Shown piece after piece: positions 1 to 6,658 of a DNA stretch of 6,658 bases. A model generated the notes under the pieces. The model did no database searches and was not told where the DNA came from. It worked only from the letters and a program-made list of their open reading frames with translations. The DNA lies in contig PMBY01000172.1 of assembly GCA_003153875.1 (NCBI GenBank), positions 5,929-12,586 of the forward strand. The letters run 5' to 3'. Each line of letters opens with the position of its first letter. Position 1 is the first letter of the stretch. A program made the translations under genes and the position numbers. This stretch comes from Myxococcales bacterium (GTDB lineage: Bacteria; Myxococcota; Polyangia; Fen-1088).

Positions 1-227
1 CCCGACTCGCGCGCCAGACGCGCCCCAACCAGCATCAGCTTGCCCAGCAGGGCCGCGTCCTTCTCGTCGACCGTGGCCAGGCTGACCATGTGGCGAATCG
101 GGATGACCAGCTGGTGGAAAGGTGCCTTGGGGCTGATGTCCTTGAAAGCCACCACCTCGTCGTCGCGATAGGTGATGGCCGAGGGGATCTTCCCTTCGCA
201 AATCTTGCAGAACAAGCAGTCGCTCAT
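1..227 (-). CDS. HIT-family (histidine triad, HinT-like) protein, N-terminal 75 residues, cut by window edge
   Basis: Members of this family bind and hydrolyse nucleotide phosphoramidates or dinucleotides in the cytoplasm. The visible N-terminus has the family's opening Cys-x2-Cys block (DCLFCKICEGKIPS, residues 3-16). It is followed by the nucleotide-pocket strands with VVAFKDISPKAP (25-36) and HQLVIPIRHM (38-47), which closely match the HinT layout. The catalytic HxHxH motif lies beyond the window edge, so activity cannot be confirmed; family members are about 110-140 residues long. The ATG start at 227 is preceded by a strong purine-rich ribosome site (GAGGAG, about 7 bases upstream). The gene lies 22 bases after the secretion ATPase stop on the same strand, so it is probably co-transcribed, though HIT proteins have no known role in type III secretion. 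An extra Cys10 is present. Family assignment is firm; the subfamily (HinT or a diadenosine-polyphosphate hydrolase) is open. Confidence 0.92.
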   Translation of the reverse strand, partial: MSDCLFCKICEGKIPSAITYRDDEVVAFKDISPKAPFHQLVIPIRHMVSLATVDEKDAALLGKLMLVGARLARES

Positions 228-249
228 TTTTCTTCTCCTCAGTTGGTTT

Positions 250-1605
250 CTACACCAATGCCAGAAGCCGCTGGCGTGTCTCCTCGAATGAGGACACCTC
301 GTGGGTTCCCTGGCGCAAGAAGGTGTTGATGGCGTCCATCGCTTCGATGGCCTCGTCGGTGCGCACGTCGCTGCCGCGCTTGTAGGCGCCGAGAGCGATG
401 AGGTCTCGTTTCTGCTCGTAGGCCGCCATCAGCTCACGCACGCGCCCGGCGGCCGCGCGCTGTCTTTCATCCACCACCGCGTTCATCACCCGTGACAGCG
501 AGGGCAGCACGTCGATGGCTGGCCAGTGGTTACGGTCGCACAGCTCGCGCGAAAGCACGATGTGCCCGTCGAGAATGCCGCGCACCTCGTCGGCGATGGG
601 CTCGTCCATGTCACCGCCCGACACCAGCACGGCATAGAGCGCTGTGATGGACCCGAGGTGGGAATTGCCCGTGCGCTCGAGTAGACGCGGCAGCAGGGCG
701 AACACGCTGGGGGGAAAACCTTGTCGCGCCGGCGGCTCGCCCGCGGCCAGGCCCACCTCGCGTTGCGCGCGAGCAAAGCGAGTGAGCGAATCCATCATGA
801 GCAGCACGCGCTGCCCCCGGTCGCGGAACCACTCGGCCACTGCGGTGGCCACGAACGCCGACTTGAGTCGCACCAAGCTGGGCGCGTCGCTGGTCGCGCA
901 GATCACCACCGAGCGGGCGCGTCCCTCGGGCCCCAGCGCGTCCTCGATGAACTCGGTCACCTCACGGCCGCGCTCGCCCACGATGGCGATCACATTGACG
1001 TCCGCCTCGGTCTGGCGCGCGATCTGGCCGAGCAGGGTCGACTTGCCAACTCCTGAGCCGGAGAACAACCCCACCCGTTGCCCTTCGCCCACGGTGAGAA
1101 AGGCGTCGATGGCGCGCACCCCAAGGGCCAGCGGCTTGCTCACACGCCGGCGCGTAAGCGGATCGGGCGCGGGTCGGTCCACCGCCCATTCTTCGGTCGA
1201 GCCCACGATGGGGCCCTGCCGGTCCACCGGTTCGCCCAGACCGTTGAGCACGCGCCCCAAGATCCCCTCGCCTACTCGCACGCAAAGCGGCCGCCCGGTG
1301 GGACTGACCACGGCGTCCGGGCCGATGCCTGCCACCTCCCCCAGTGGCATGAGCACCACCTCGTCGCCGCGAAAGCCGACCACCTCTGCCTGCAAGCGCG
1401 GCTGTTCTCCGTGGCCCGGCCCAGAAATCGCGTCTCGATCGATGTAGACCAATTCGCCCACGCGCACACCGGGAATGGTGGCGCGCACCACCAGGCCAGT
1501 CACCTCCGTCACCCGGCCGGCCAGCCGCCGCGGATTGACCTGGTCCAGTGCATTGAGCGCATCGCTAAGCTCGACCAGCGCGGGGTTGACGTTTGATTCA
1601 GTCAC
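250..1605 (-). CDS. sctN: Type III secretion system ATPase, SctN/FliI family (probably SctN)
   Basis: Hexameric F1-like ATPase that unfolds and releases substrates at the cytoplasmic face of a type III export machine. The 451 residues match the usual family length. Visible in order: an N-terminal beta-barrel domain (about 25-110), the P-loop GSGVGKST (183-190, Lys188), the catalytic-glutamate block GERGREV (210-216, Glu211), Walker B LLMMD (268-272), a QGFPPSVF block (295-302), the ILDGHIVLSR stretch (344-353), PAIDVLPSLSRVM (362-374) with the likely arginine finger Arg372, and a helical C-terminal domain. FARAQREVGLAAGEPP, the PPSVF block (not TPSVF) and GDMDEPIADE read closer to SctN/HrcN than to most flagellar FliI, but I rank this by eye only. 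A GTG start at 1605 is chosen because it lies 7 bases after the sctL stop, has GAGG about 5 bases upstream, and gives the family's normal N-terminus. The frame stays open further upstream only as a shadow of sctL. No sctO/fliJ gene follows. Confidence 0.93.
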   Translation of the reverse strand: MTESNVNPALVELSDALNALDQVNPRRLAGRVTEVTGLVVRATIPGVRVGELVYIDRDAISGPGHGEQPRLQAEVVGFRGDEVVLMPLGEVAGIGPDAVVSPTGRPLCVRVGEGILGRVLNGLGEPVDRQGPIVGSTEEWAVDRPAPDPLTRRRVSKPLALGVRAIDAFLTVGEGQRVGLFSGSGVGKSTLLGQIARQTEADVNVIAIVGERGREVTEFIEDALGPEGRARSVVICATSDAPSLVRLKSAFVATAVAEWFRDRGQRVLLMMDSLTRFARAQREVGLAAGEPPARQGFPPSVFALLPRLLERTGNSHLGSITALYAVLVSGGDMDEPIADEVRGILDGHIVLSRELCDRNHWPAIDVLPSLSRVMNAVVDERQRAAAGRVRELMAAYEQKRDLIALGAYKRGSDVRTDEAIEAMDAINTFLRQGTHEVSSFEETRQRLLALV

Positions 1606-1612
1606 GCGCGCC

Positions 1613-2218
1613 TCACGAAGACGCGCCGGCCGCGCCCCGCAAGGCCCGTTCCAGCGCATCCAGTTGTGTGGCCAGGCGCGCATCGAGCCGGCCCACCGCG
1701 GTCTCCACCACGCAGCCGTGACGACCAACGGCCGGGTCGGCCACCACGCGCACGTCAACCCCGGCCGCCACGCGCGCCAGCCAGCGCGGTCGCTCGCTCT
1801 CGATAGCAGCCAGATCATCGGGATGGGCCTTTAGCACGACGGTGCTCTTGCGGGCGCGACTGGCGGCCAGAGCCTCGGCCACGATCTCACCCATCAGTTC
1901 GGGCGAAAGCTCGACCGCACGGCCCACGATTCGCTCGGCCATGCGGCGAGCCAGCACGATGGCCGCGTCCTTGGCGCTGGCCAGATCGCGCTCGGCCTGC
2001 GCGCGCGCCGCCAGCAGCAGCGCACTCACCTGCGCCATTCCCTCTTGCTTGCCAGCCTCGAAACCGGCGCGCTCTGCCTCGACACGCGCGGCCTGCGCCT
2101 CGGCTCGCAGGGCGGCTGCATCCTCCTCGGCACGCGCGCGAACCTGGGCGGCCTCAGCCTCCGCGCTGAGAACCGCTGCGGGCACCACGTGTCCCGTGCC
2201 TTTGACCAGTCGGCCCAT
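1613..2218 (-). CDS. sctL: Type III secretion ATPase stator/regulator, SctL/FliH family
   Basis: Cytoplasmic dimer that binds the N-terminus of the SctN/FliI ATPase, restrains its activity and tethers it to the C-ring or sorting pods. The 201 residues begin with a short basic segment (MGRLVKG), then a long Ala/Glu/Arg-rich helix that should form a coiled coil (about 18-95). Within it is a run of glycines every fourth residue (Gly52, Gly56, Gly60, preceded by Ala44 and Ala48), a hallmark of FliH-type stators. The C-terminal domain carries a helical block around 86-121, VVLKAHPDDL (127-136) and RVVADPAVGRHGCVVET (157-173), then GRLDARLATQLDAL (176-189), all expected for the family. The ATG at 2218 is preceded by AAGG and GAGG; an alternative ATG at 2236 overlaps the upstream stop by 7 bases, has GGAG 9 bases upstream, and would add six residues. 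The pairing with sctN supports the assignment. FliH is the alternative name if the system is flagellar. Confidence 0.88.
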   Translation of the reverse strand: MGRLVKGTGHVVPAAVLSAEAEAAQVRARAEEDAAALRAEAQAARVEAERAGFEAGKQEGMAQVSALLLAARAQAERDLASAKDAAIVLARRMAERIVGRAVELSPELMGEIVAEALAASRARKSTVVLKAHPDDLAAIESERPRWLARVAAGVDVRVVADPAVGRHGCVVETAVGRLDARLATQLDALERALRGAAGASS

Positions 2219-2229
2219 GCCCTCGCCTT

Positions 2230-2898
2230 CTACCATTTCACCCATCTCCGTCCCAGCGTGGCGGGCACGCGGCCGGCGACTGCCCACAGGGACTCGTCTC
2301 CCTCGGCGCACAGCTCTTGGCGAAGCGCGGAACCTCGACCAGCGATCTCGGTCAGCAGTTCCTCGCAGCCCAGACGGCAAAGTCTGGCGCCCACCGGGCC
2401 CGCAGGTCCCACACACAGAGGCGCCAGTCGACCGAAAACACAACGCTGCAACTCAGCCACCGATTCGGGCGGCCAGGGTTCGTCGTCTGGCGTGATCGCG
2501 CCATCCCGGTGAACCAATTCCAACAGCGGCTCCACAGCCTGACGCCCAGGTAGCCCGCAAAGCAAGGCCGGCCACAGCTCCGCGGGCTCACCGGCGATGG
2601 CCTCCGCGAGCCAGCTCGGATGCAGCCTTTCCATCCCTGGCGGAAACGGCGCACGGGCTTCGACAATCCAATCCGCCAGCAGAGCGGCCCGGTCAGAACG
2701 GGAAAGGGTGCGCAAGGCCTGCCAGGCATCGCGGCACGCCTGGCGACGACTACTCGCCAGACGAGACAGGGCCGCGTCGCCCATGGCCTGTAGGCTCAGG
2801 CCGAGCAGAAGGCCCCGCTCCTCGGCGTGCAGTTCGTTGAACCCGAATCCAGTCCGTTCCCTCACGCGGCCAGCGTACCGCAATCGGGCGAAGATCAT
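2230..2898 (-). CDS. Unrecognised protein in the SctK (or FliG) position of a type III secretion operon
   Basis: I do not recognise this 222-residue protein by sequence. It is soluble-looking: no signal peptide, no membrane segment, largely helical, rich in Ala, Leu and Arg. Its notable parts are a basic helix (about 48-86), a central block with [12 protein letters not shown] (92-103) followed by ALLCGLP (111-117), a Pro/acid-rich linker (about 135-146), and a C-terminal helix region with [10 protein letters not shown] (173-182) ending in basic-aromatic residues. Six cysteines are scattered through it. The stop overlaps or sits 11 bases before the sctL start, so the two are coupled. In many systems sctK directly precedes sctL, and in flagellar clusters fliG precedes fliH; SctK proteins are about 175-220 residues, so size and position fit SctK. 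The HP...A...LLxxLP pattern loosely recalls the FliG middle domain. Both are inference. The ATG at 2898 lacks a clear ribosome site; a GTG at codon 12 is possible. Confidence 0.8.
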   Translation of the reverse strand: MIFARLRYAGRVRERTGFGFNELHAEERGLLLGLSLQAMGDAALSRLASSRRQACRDAWQALRTLSRSDRAALLADWIVEARAPFPPGMERLHPSWLAEAIAGEPAELWPALLCGLPGRQAVEPLLELVHRDGAITPDDEPWPPESVAELQRCVFGRLAPLCVGPAGPVGARLCRLGCEELLTEIAGRGSALRQELCAEGDESLWAVAGRVPATLGRRWVKW

Positions 2899-2980
2899 CC
2901 AGTGGTCTTGCCAGGTCAATTCACATGGGCGGTCAATTGCGGCCCCTCGGCCAGTGATGTGGTATGTCTGCCCGCCTCCC
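2899..2980. promoter_or_regulatory. Divergent intergenic region between the type III operon and typA, with an 8-bp direct repeat
   Basis: These 82 bases must hold the promoters for both the leftward type III unit and rightward typA. GGTCAATT occurs twice (2914-2921 and 2931-2938), starting 17 bases apart. On the minus strand each copy reads AATTGACC, so each contains a -35-like TTGACC; neither has a convincing -10 at 16-18 bases downstream. On the plus strand there is TTGCGG (2937-2942) and a TATGTC (2963-2968), too widely spaced for a good promoter. I therefore call the region by position and report the repeat as the only clear structure in it. Confidence 0.45.
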
Positions 2981-4849
<1,869 letters not shown>

Positions 4850-4857
4850 TTAGCTCT

Positions 4858-4909
4858 TTTCACCACAGTCTCGCCCCGGGCCGCCGGCCCGGATCCTTCA
4901 GGGGTGAAA
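4858..4909. terminator. Nested inverted repeat just after typA, possible terminator without a T-tract
   Basis: An inner GC stem, CCGGGCC (4876-4882) and GGCCCGG (4886-4892) around a 3-base loop, sits inside an outer pair TTTCACC (4858-4864) and GGTGAAA (4903-4909). All pairs are perfect. It starts 9 bases after the typA stop, where a terminator is expected. There is no T-run directly after it on the plus strand; on the minus strand the outer arm is followed by an A/G-rich sequence rather than T. It could be a terminator of a kind that does not need a T-run, an mRNA-stabilising hairpin, or part of a dispersed repeat. Confidence 0.45.
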
Positions 4910-4990
4910 CTCACAAATTTGGGCCCGGTTTTCGCTCCATCAAGCCAAAGTGCACACCAAGAAAATAAACTACTTACAGTCGAGTTTCAG

Positions 4991-5092
4991 GTCAGAGAGC
5001 ACAGAGGTCACAGAGGTCGGAAGGAATGCAGAAAGAGAAGCGTTCGGAGCCTTTCTCCCCCAGTTTTCTCTGTGTTCTCTGTGCCCTCTGTG
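4991..5092. repeat. Inverted repeat built of 9-bp units (three CACAGAGnn per arm)
   Basis: The left arm (4991-5017) holds two exact CACAGAGGT units (5000-5008, 5009-5017) preceded by one degenerate unit GTCAGAGAG. The right arm (5066-5092) holds three units in the opposite orientation: TTCTCTGTG twice, then CCCTCTGTG, which read CACAGAGGG and CACAGAGAA on the minus strand. Aligned end to end the arms match at about 20 of 27 positions. The 48-base spacer has its own small stem, AGAAAG (5030-5035) with CTTTCT (5051-5056). The element could fold as a long cruciform or RNA hairpin and ends 28 bases before the next start codon. From memory, similar CACAGAG-type elements occur in many environmental bacterial genomes; I cannot verify that here. 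Confidence 0.8.
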
Positions 5093-5120
5093 AGAAGAAG
5101 CATTCTTCCGGGGGCGCGGT

Positions 5121-6122
5121 GTGAAGAAGCTGATTTGGCGCGTGACTCTCGGCGTGGCCGCTGGCGTGGCCATATACGTCGGCTTTTCGGTTTGGGCCGG
5201 GGCCAGGAGCGTCGGGCACGCGCTCGCCACCTTCAACTGGGCGATGGCGTTGATCGCCATCGCGCTGGCTTCGCTCAACTACGGTGTGCGCTTCGCGCGC
5301 TGGCATTACTACCTCAAGGTGCTCGGTTTGCGACAGGTGACGGCCGGGCACAGCTTCCTGATCTTTCTGGCCGGCTTTTCCCTCACTGTGACCCCGGGCA
5401 AGCTGGGCGAGGCGGTCAAGGCGCTACTTTTGCGCGAATCGCACGGCATTCCGGCCGCGCGCACCGCCCCCATCGTCATCGCCGAGCGCTTCACGGACTT
5501 GGTCGGCCTGTTGCTGCTCGCCTGCGTCGGCGTGTTCACCTTTCACGTGGACCGGCGCTTTCTGGCCACCGGGGCAGTGGTAATCGGCCTGGGTTTGGTC
5601 GTGATCTCGGTCGAGTCCATCGCCATGTTCTTCCTGAGGCTGTCGAGCCGCCTGCCTGGCGTGCGCGCATTTGCCGACAAACTGCACGAGGCATACCAGG
5701 CGACCGCGGCGCTGCTGCGGCCCGGCCCCCTGGTGGTCGCGGTGCTGCTCTCCACGCTGAGCTGGTACTTCGAGTGCGTGGCCTTCTGGGTCGTGGTTCG
5801 CGGCTTTCCCGGCGCTGCCGTCGGGATGCAGGCCGGCACCTTCATCTACGCATCCATGACCGTGGCCGGTGCCCTCTCGTTTCTGCCGGGTGGTCTGGGT
5901 GTGACCGAGGCGGGCATGCTCGCCCTGCTCGGACAACTAGGCACGGGGACCGGCCGGAGCGTGGCCGCTGCCGCCACGTTCGTCACGCGGCTGTGCACGC
6001 TTTGGTACGCGGTCATTGTGGGGCTGGTGGCCCTGTTCATATTTGCACGTCGGACGCATATCCGGATCCAACTGCCTGAAAAGACGGCCGAGAATTCGTC
6101 CAGCGCGCCTGTTTCAAAGTAG
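5121..6122 (+). CDS. UPF0104 / lysylphosphatidylglycerol-synthase transmembrane-domain family membrane protein
   Basis: Multi-pass inner-membrane protein of 333 residues from the flippase-like family that also forms the membrane half of MprF. The MprF-type soluble aminoacyl-transfer domain is absent, so a direct lipid-lysylating role is unlikely; a lipid-linked transport role is only a family guess. About eight hydrophobic segments can be seen, roughly at 7-25, 39-56, 75-91, 118-141, 148-172, 203-226, 238-256 and 283-309. Family signatures are present: GFSLTVTPGKLGEAVKALLL (85-104), AERFTDLVGLLLL (121-133) and LPGGLGVTEAGM (255-266), with the charged residues typical of these proteins within or beside membrane segments. 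The GTG start at 5121 gives a normal MKKLIW-type N-terminus with a positive-inside first helix; the ribosome site is weak (a GGGGG run about 8 bases upstream). The N-terminus comes soon after the 9-bp-unit repeat. The C-tail (310-333) is polar and cytoplasmic-looking. Confidence 0.93.
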   Translation: MKKLIWRVTLGVAAGVAIYVGFSVWAGARSVGHALATFNWAMALIAIALASLNYGVRFARWHYYLKVLGLRQVTAGHSFLIFLAGFSLTVTPGKLGEAVKALLLRESHGIPAARTAPIVIAERFTDLVGLLLLACVGVFTFHVDRRFLATGAVVIGLGLVVISVESIAMFFLRLSSRLPGVRAFADKLHEAYQATAALLRPGPLVVAVLLSTLSWYFECVAFWVVVRGFPGAAVGMQAGTFIYASMTVAGALSFLPGGLGVTEAGMLALLGQLGTGTGRSVAAAATFVTRLCTLWYAVIVGLVALFIFARRTHIRIQLPEKTAENSSSAPVSK

Positions 6123-6153
6123 CGCGCACCCGCATCCAACCAATTCCCGCTAG

Positions 6154-6180
6154 CCCGCCCCTCAAGTTCTGGGGCCGGGG
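6154..6180 (+). terminator. Weak GC hairpin after the membrane protein gene
   Basis: CCCGCCCC (6154-6161) can pair with GGGGCCGGG (6171-6179) around a 9-base loop, with one bulged base. The pair GCACC (6126-6130) and GGTGC (6179-6183) could form an alternative, longer arm. There is no T-tract, so this is only a possible transcription end for the upstream gene. Confidence 0.3.
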
Positions 6181-6187
6181 TGCCGAA

Positions 6188-6198
6188 TTGACATGTCA
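6188..6198 (+). promoter_or_regulatory. Perfect 10-bp palindrome overlapping a -35-like TTGACA
   Basis: TGACATGTCA (6189-6198) is a perfect palindrome, and its left half forms an exact TTGACA (6188-6193), the consensus -35. The position, about 47 bases before the sigma-region-4 gene's ATG, suits a promoter with an operator over the -35. No good -10 is found 16-18 bases downstream (the sequence there is GC-rich), so promoter function is uncertain. Confidence 0.4.
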
Positions 6199-6244
6199 TT
6201 GAACGGATGATCGCGGCGAGCCACCCCTAACCGAGAGAGCTGAC

Positions 6245-6595
6245 ATGGCAGACGCTTCCCGCCTCAATATCTTCGAGAGTACGCACGGCGCGTGCCGCCG
6301 CTTGCCGGGCCCCTGCCCGTACGCTATTTGCCGCTTCAATCTGACGGCAGAGACGCGCGACAGCCGCGGGGCCAAACCGGCCCACGCCAGTGCACCAATC
6401 TTGCGCGAGGCTTGCGCCTTGGAGGCCGCTGAACAGGGCGGCATGACCCTGGAAGAAATCGCGACGCGTTTCGCGCTCACCCGCGAGCGGGTGCGCCAGA
6501 TCGAACTCAGTGCCTTGCGAAAGCTCGGGCGCCAGCTTCAGCGCGAAGCTTGGACGAACGAAGATCCCGCGCATCAGACGTCCAAGGCGGCGTAG
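6245..6595 (+). CDS. Small stand-alone sigma-70 region 4-like DNA-binding protein
   Basis: A 116-residue protein whose C-terminal half is a sigma-70 region 4 helix-turn-helix: MTLEEIATRFALTRERVRQI (67-86) followed by ELSALRKL (87-94). This is the module that contacts -35 DNA and the RNA polymerase beta flap. Regions 1-3 are absent, so it cannot act as a full sigma factor. It may be a transcription regulator or anti-/co-sigma-type protein. The N-terminal half is different and carries four cysteines (17, 24, 29, 57), with GPCPYAICRFNL (22-33) and REACALEAAEQGG (54-66). I recall similar Cys-bearing small proteins with PCPxxxCRxxL in delta-proteobacterial genomes. The ATG at 6245 is preceded by a modest purine stretch (GAGAG, about 8 bases upstream). 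It is separated from the membrane protein gene by 122 bases and may have its own promoter, overlapping a palindrome. Confidence 0.82.
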   Translation: MADASRLNIFESTHGACRRLPGPCPYAICRFNLTAETRDSRGAKPAHASAPILREACALEAAEQGGMTLEEIATRFALTRERVRQIELSALRKLGRQLQREAWTNEDPAHQTSKAA

Positions 6596-6604
6596 CCGCC
6601 CAGT

Positions 6605-6658
6605 CTACTTCGGCATCGCGCAGCTATTCACACCGGCCGACGGCAGATAGCACTCGCG
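6605..6658 (-). CDS. Possible C-terminal end of a convergent gene, cut by window edge
   Basis: On the minus strand the last bases read as 17 residues, RECYLPSAGVNSCAMPK, then a TAG stop at 6605-6607. The frame is open to the window edge and stops 9 bases from the end of the sigma-region-4 gene, which is a natural convergent arrangement. The two cysteines would suit a secreted or lipoprotein tail. The stretch is too short to show coding character, and other frames here also stay open for some length, so this is a weak call. Confidence 0.25.
   Translation of the reverse strand, partial: RECYLPSAGVNSCAMPK

Larger units (their letters stand above)
4850..5120. other. 271-base non-coding stretch between typA and the membrane protein gene
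   Basis: The stretch has three parts: the nested hairpin beside typA, a less GC-rich middle (about 4907-4990, including AAGAAAATAAACTACTTACA at 4959-4978) that is the most likely place for a promoter of the downstream gene, and the 9-bp-unit inverted repeat (4991-5092). I see no clear -35/-10 pair. A reading frame running through it into the next gene is a shadow: its protein would consist of translated repeat units and then an out-of-frame version of the membrane protein. Confidence 0.6.

Noticed and set aside
644..1447. 267-codon plus-strand open frame opposite sctN
   Set aside because: It lies antisense to a gene with all expected ATPase motifs; the protein is rich in Arg, Ser and Pro with no family resemblance, as expected from GC-rich third positions of the real gene.
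1606..1818. Longer N-terminus for the ATPase (71 extra codons)
   Set aside because: The added residues are Trp/Arg-rich and lie over the well-conserved C-terminal domain of sctL; the GTG at 1605 gives the normal family start and length.
1842..2495. 217-codon plus-strand open frame opposite sctL and the unknown gene
   Set aside because: It spans the antisense of two coupled genes and gives a low-complexity Ala/Ser/Arg protein, a typical shadow.
2597..2980. Upstream extension of the typA frame by 128 codons
   Set aside because: It is antisense to the unknown gene and has no similarity to any N-terminal extension of TypA; the family begins just before the HDVRN block.
4991..5092. CRISPR array
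   Set aside because: The units are only 9 bp, directly adjacent within each arm and inverted between arms, with no spacers of 30-40 bp and no cas gene nearby.
4904..6079. 391-codon plus-strand open frame overlapping the membrane protein gene
   Set aside because: It begins in the non-coding stretch, reads through the 9-bp repeat, and then follows the membrane protein gene in the wrong frame, giving an Arg/Gly-rich sequence with no membrane segments.
5121..6122. MprF lysylphosphatidylglycerol synthase
   Set aside because: Only the membrane domain is present at 333 residues; the soluble aminoacyl-transfer domain that defines MprF is missing.

Overview
The window is a GC-rich, gene-dense stretch of a bacterial chromosome. 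The gene content points to a myxobacterium-like member of the Myxococcota (old Deltaproteobacteria). The clues are a non-flagellar-looking type III secretion ATPase with its stator, a small stand-alone sigma-region-4 protein of a kind I associate with that group, and strong GC bias at third codon positions that produces long false reading frames. This placement is inference; there is no rRNA or other phylogenetic anchor.

Layout, left half (minus strand). Reading leftwards from about 2898 there is one compact, apparently co-transcribed unit. It holds an unrecognised 222-residue protein in the position where SctK (or FliG) is expected, then a SctL/FliH-family ATPase stator, then a SctN/FliI-family hexameric ATPase, then the first 75 residues of a HIT-family (histidine triad) protein that leaves the window. 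Gaps are between 7 and 22 bases, so the unit looks translationally coupled. The two recognised proteins and the unknown one would together make the cytoplasmic energising and sorting part of a type III export machine. Neither an SctO/FliJ stalk gene nor any membrane, needle or secretin gene is visible here.

Middle and right half (plus strand). A divergent 82-base region separates that unit from typA/bipA, a complete 622-residue ribosome-associated GTPase. Downstream lies a 271-base non-coding stretch. It holds a nested inverted repeat just after typA, then an element built of 9-bp units (CACAGAGnn) in three copies per arm, facing each other across a hairpin. Next comes a 333-residue multi-pass membrane protein of the UPF0104 / lysylphosphatidylglycerol-synthase transmembrane family. 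A 122-base gap with a perfect 10-bp palindrome overlapping TTGACA follows, then a 116-residue protein ending in a sigma-70 region 4 helix-turn-helix. The last 63 bases may hold the very end of a convergent minus-strand gene.

Most of the window is ordinary. The points that deserve a second look are the small ATPase-only type III unit with its unknown first gene, the 9-bp-unit inverted repeat, and the cysteine-bearing sigma-region-4 protein.
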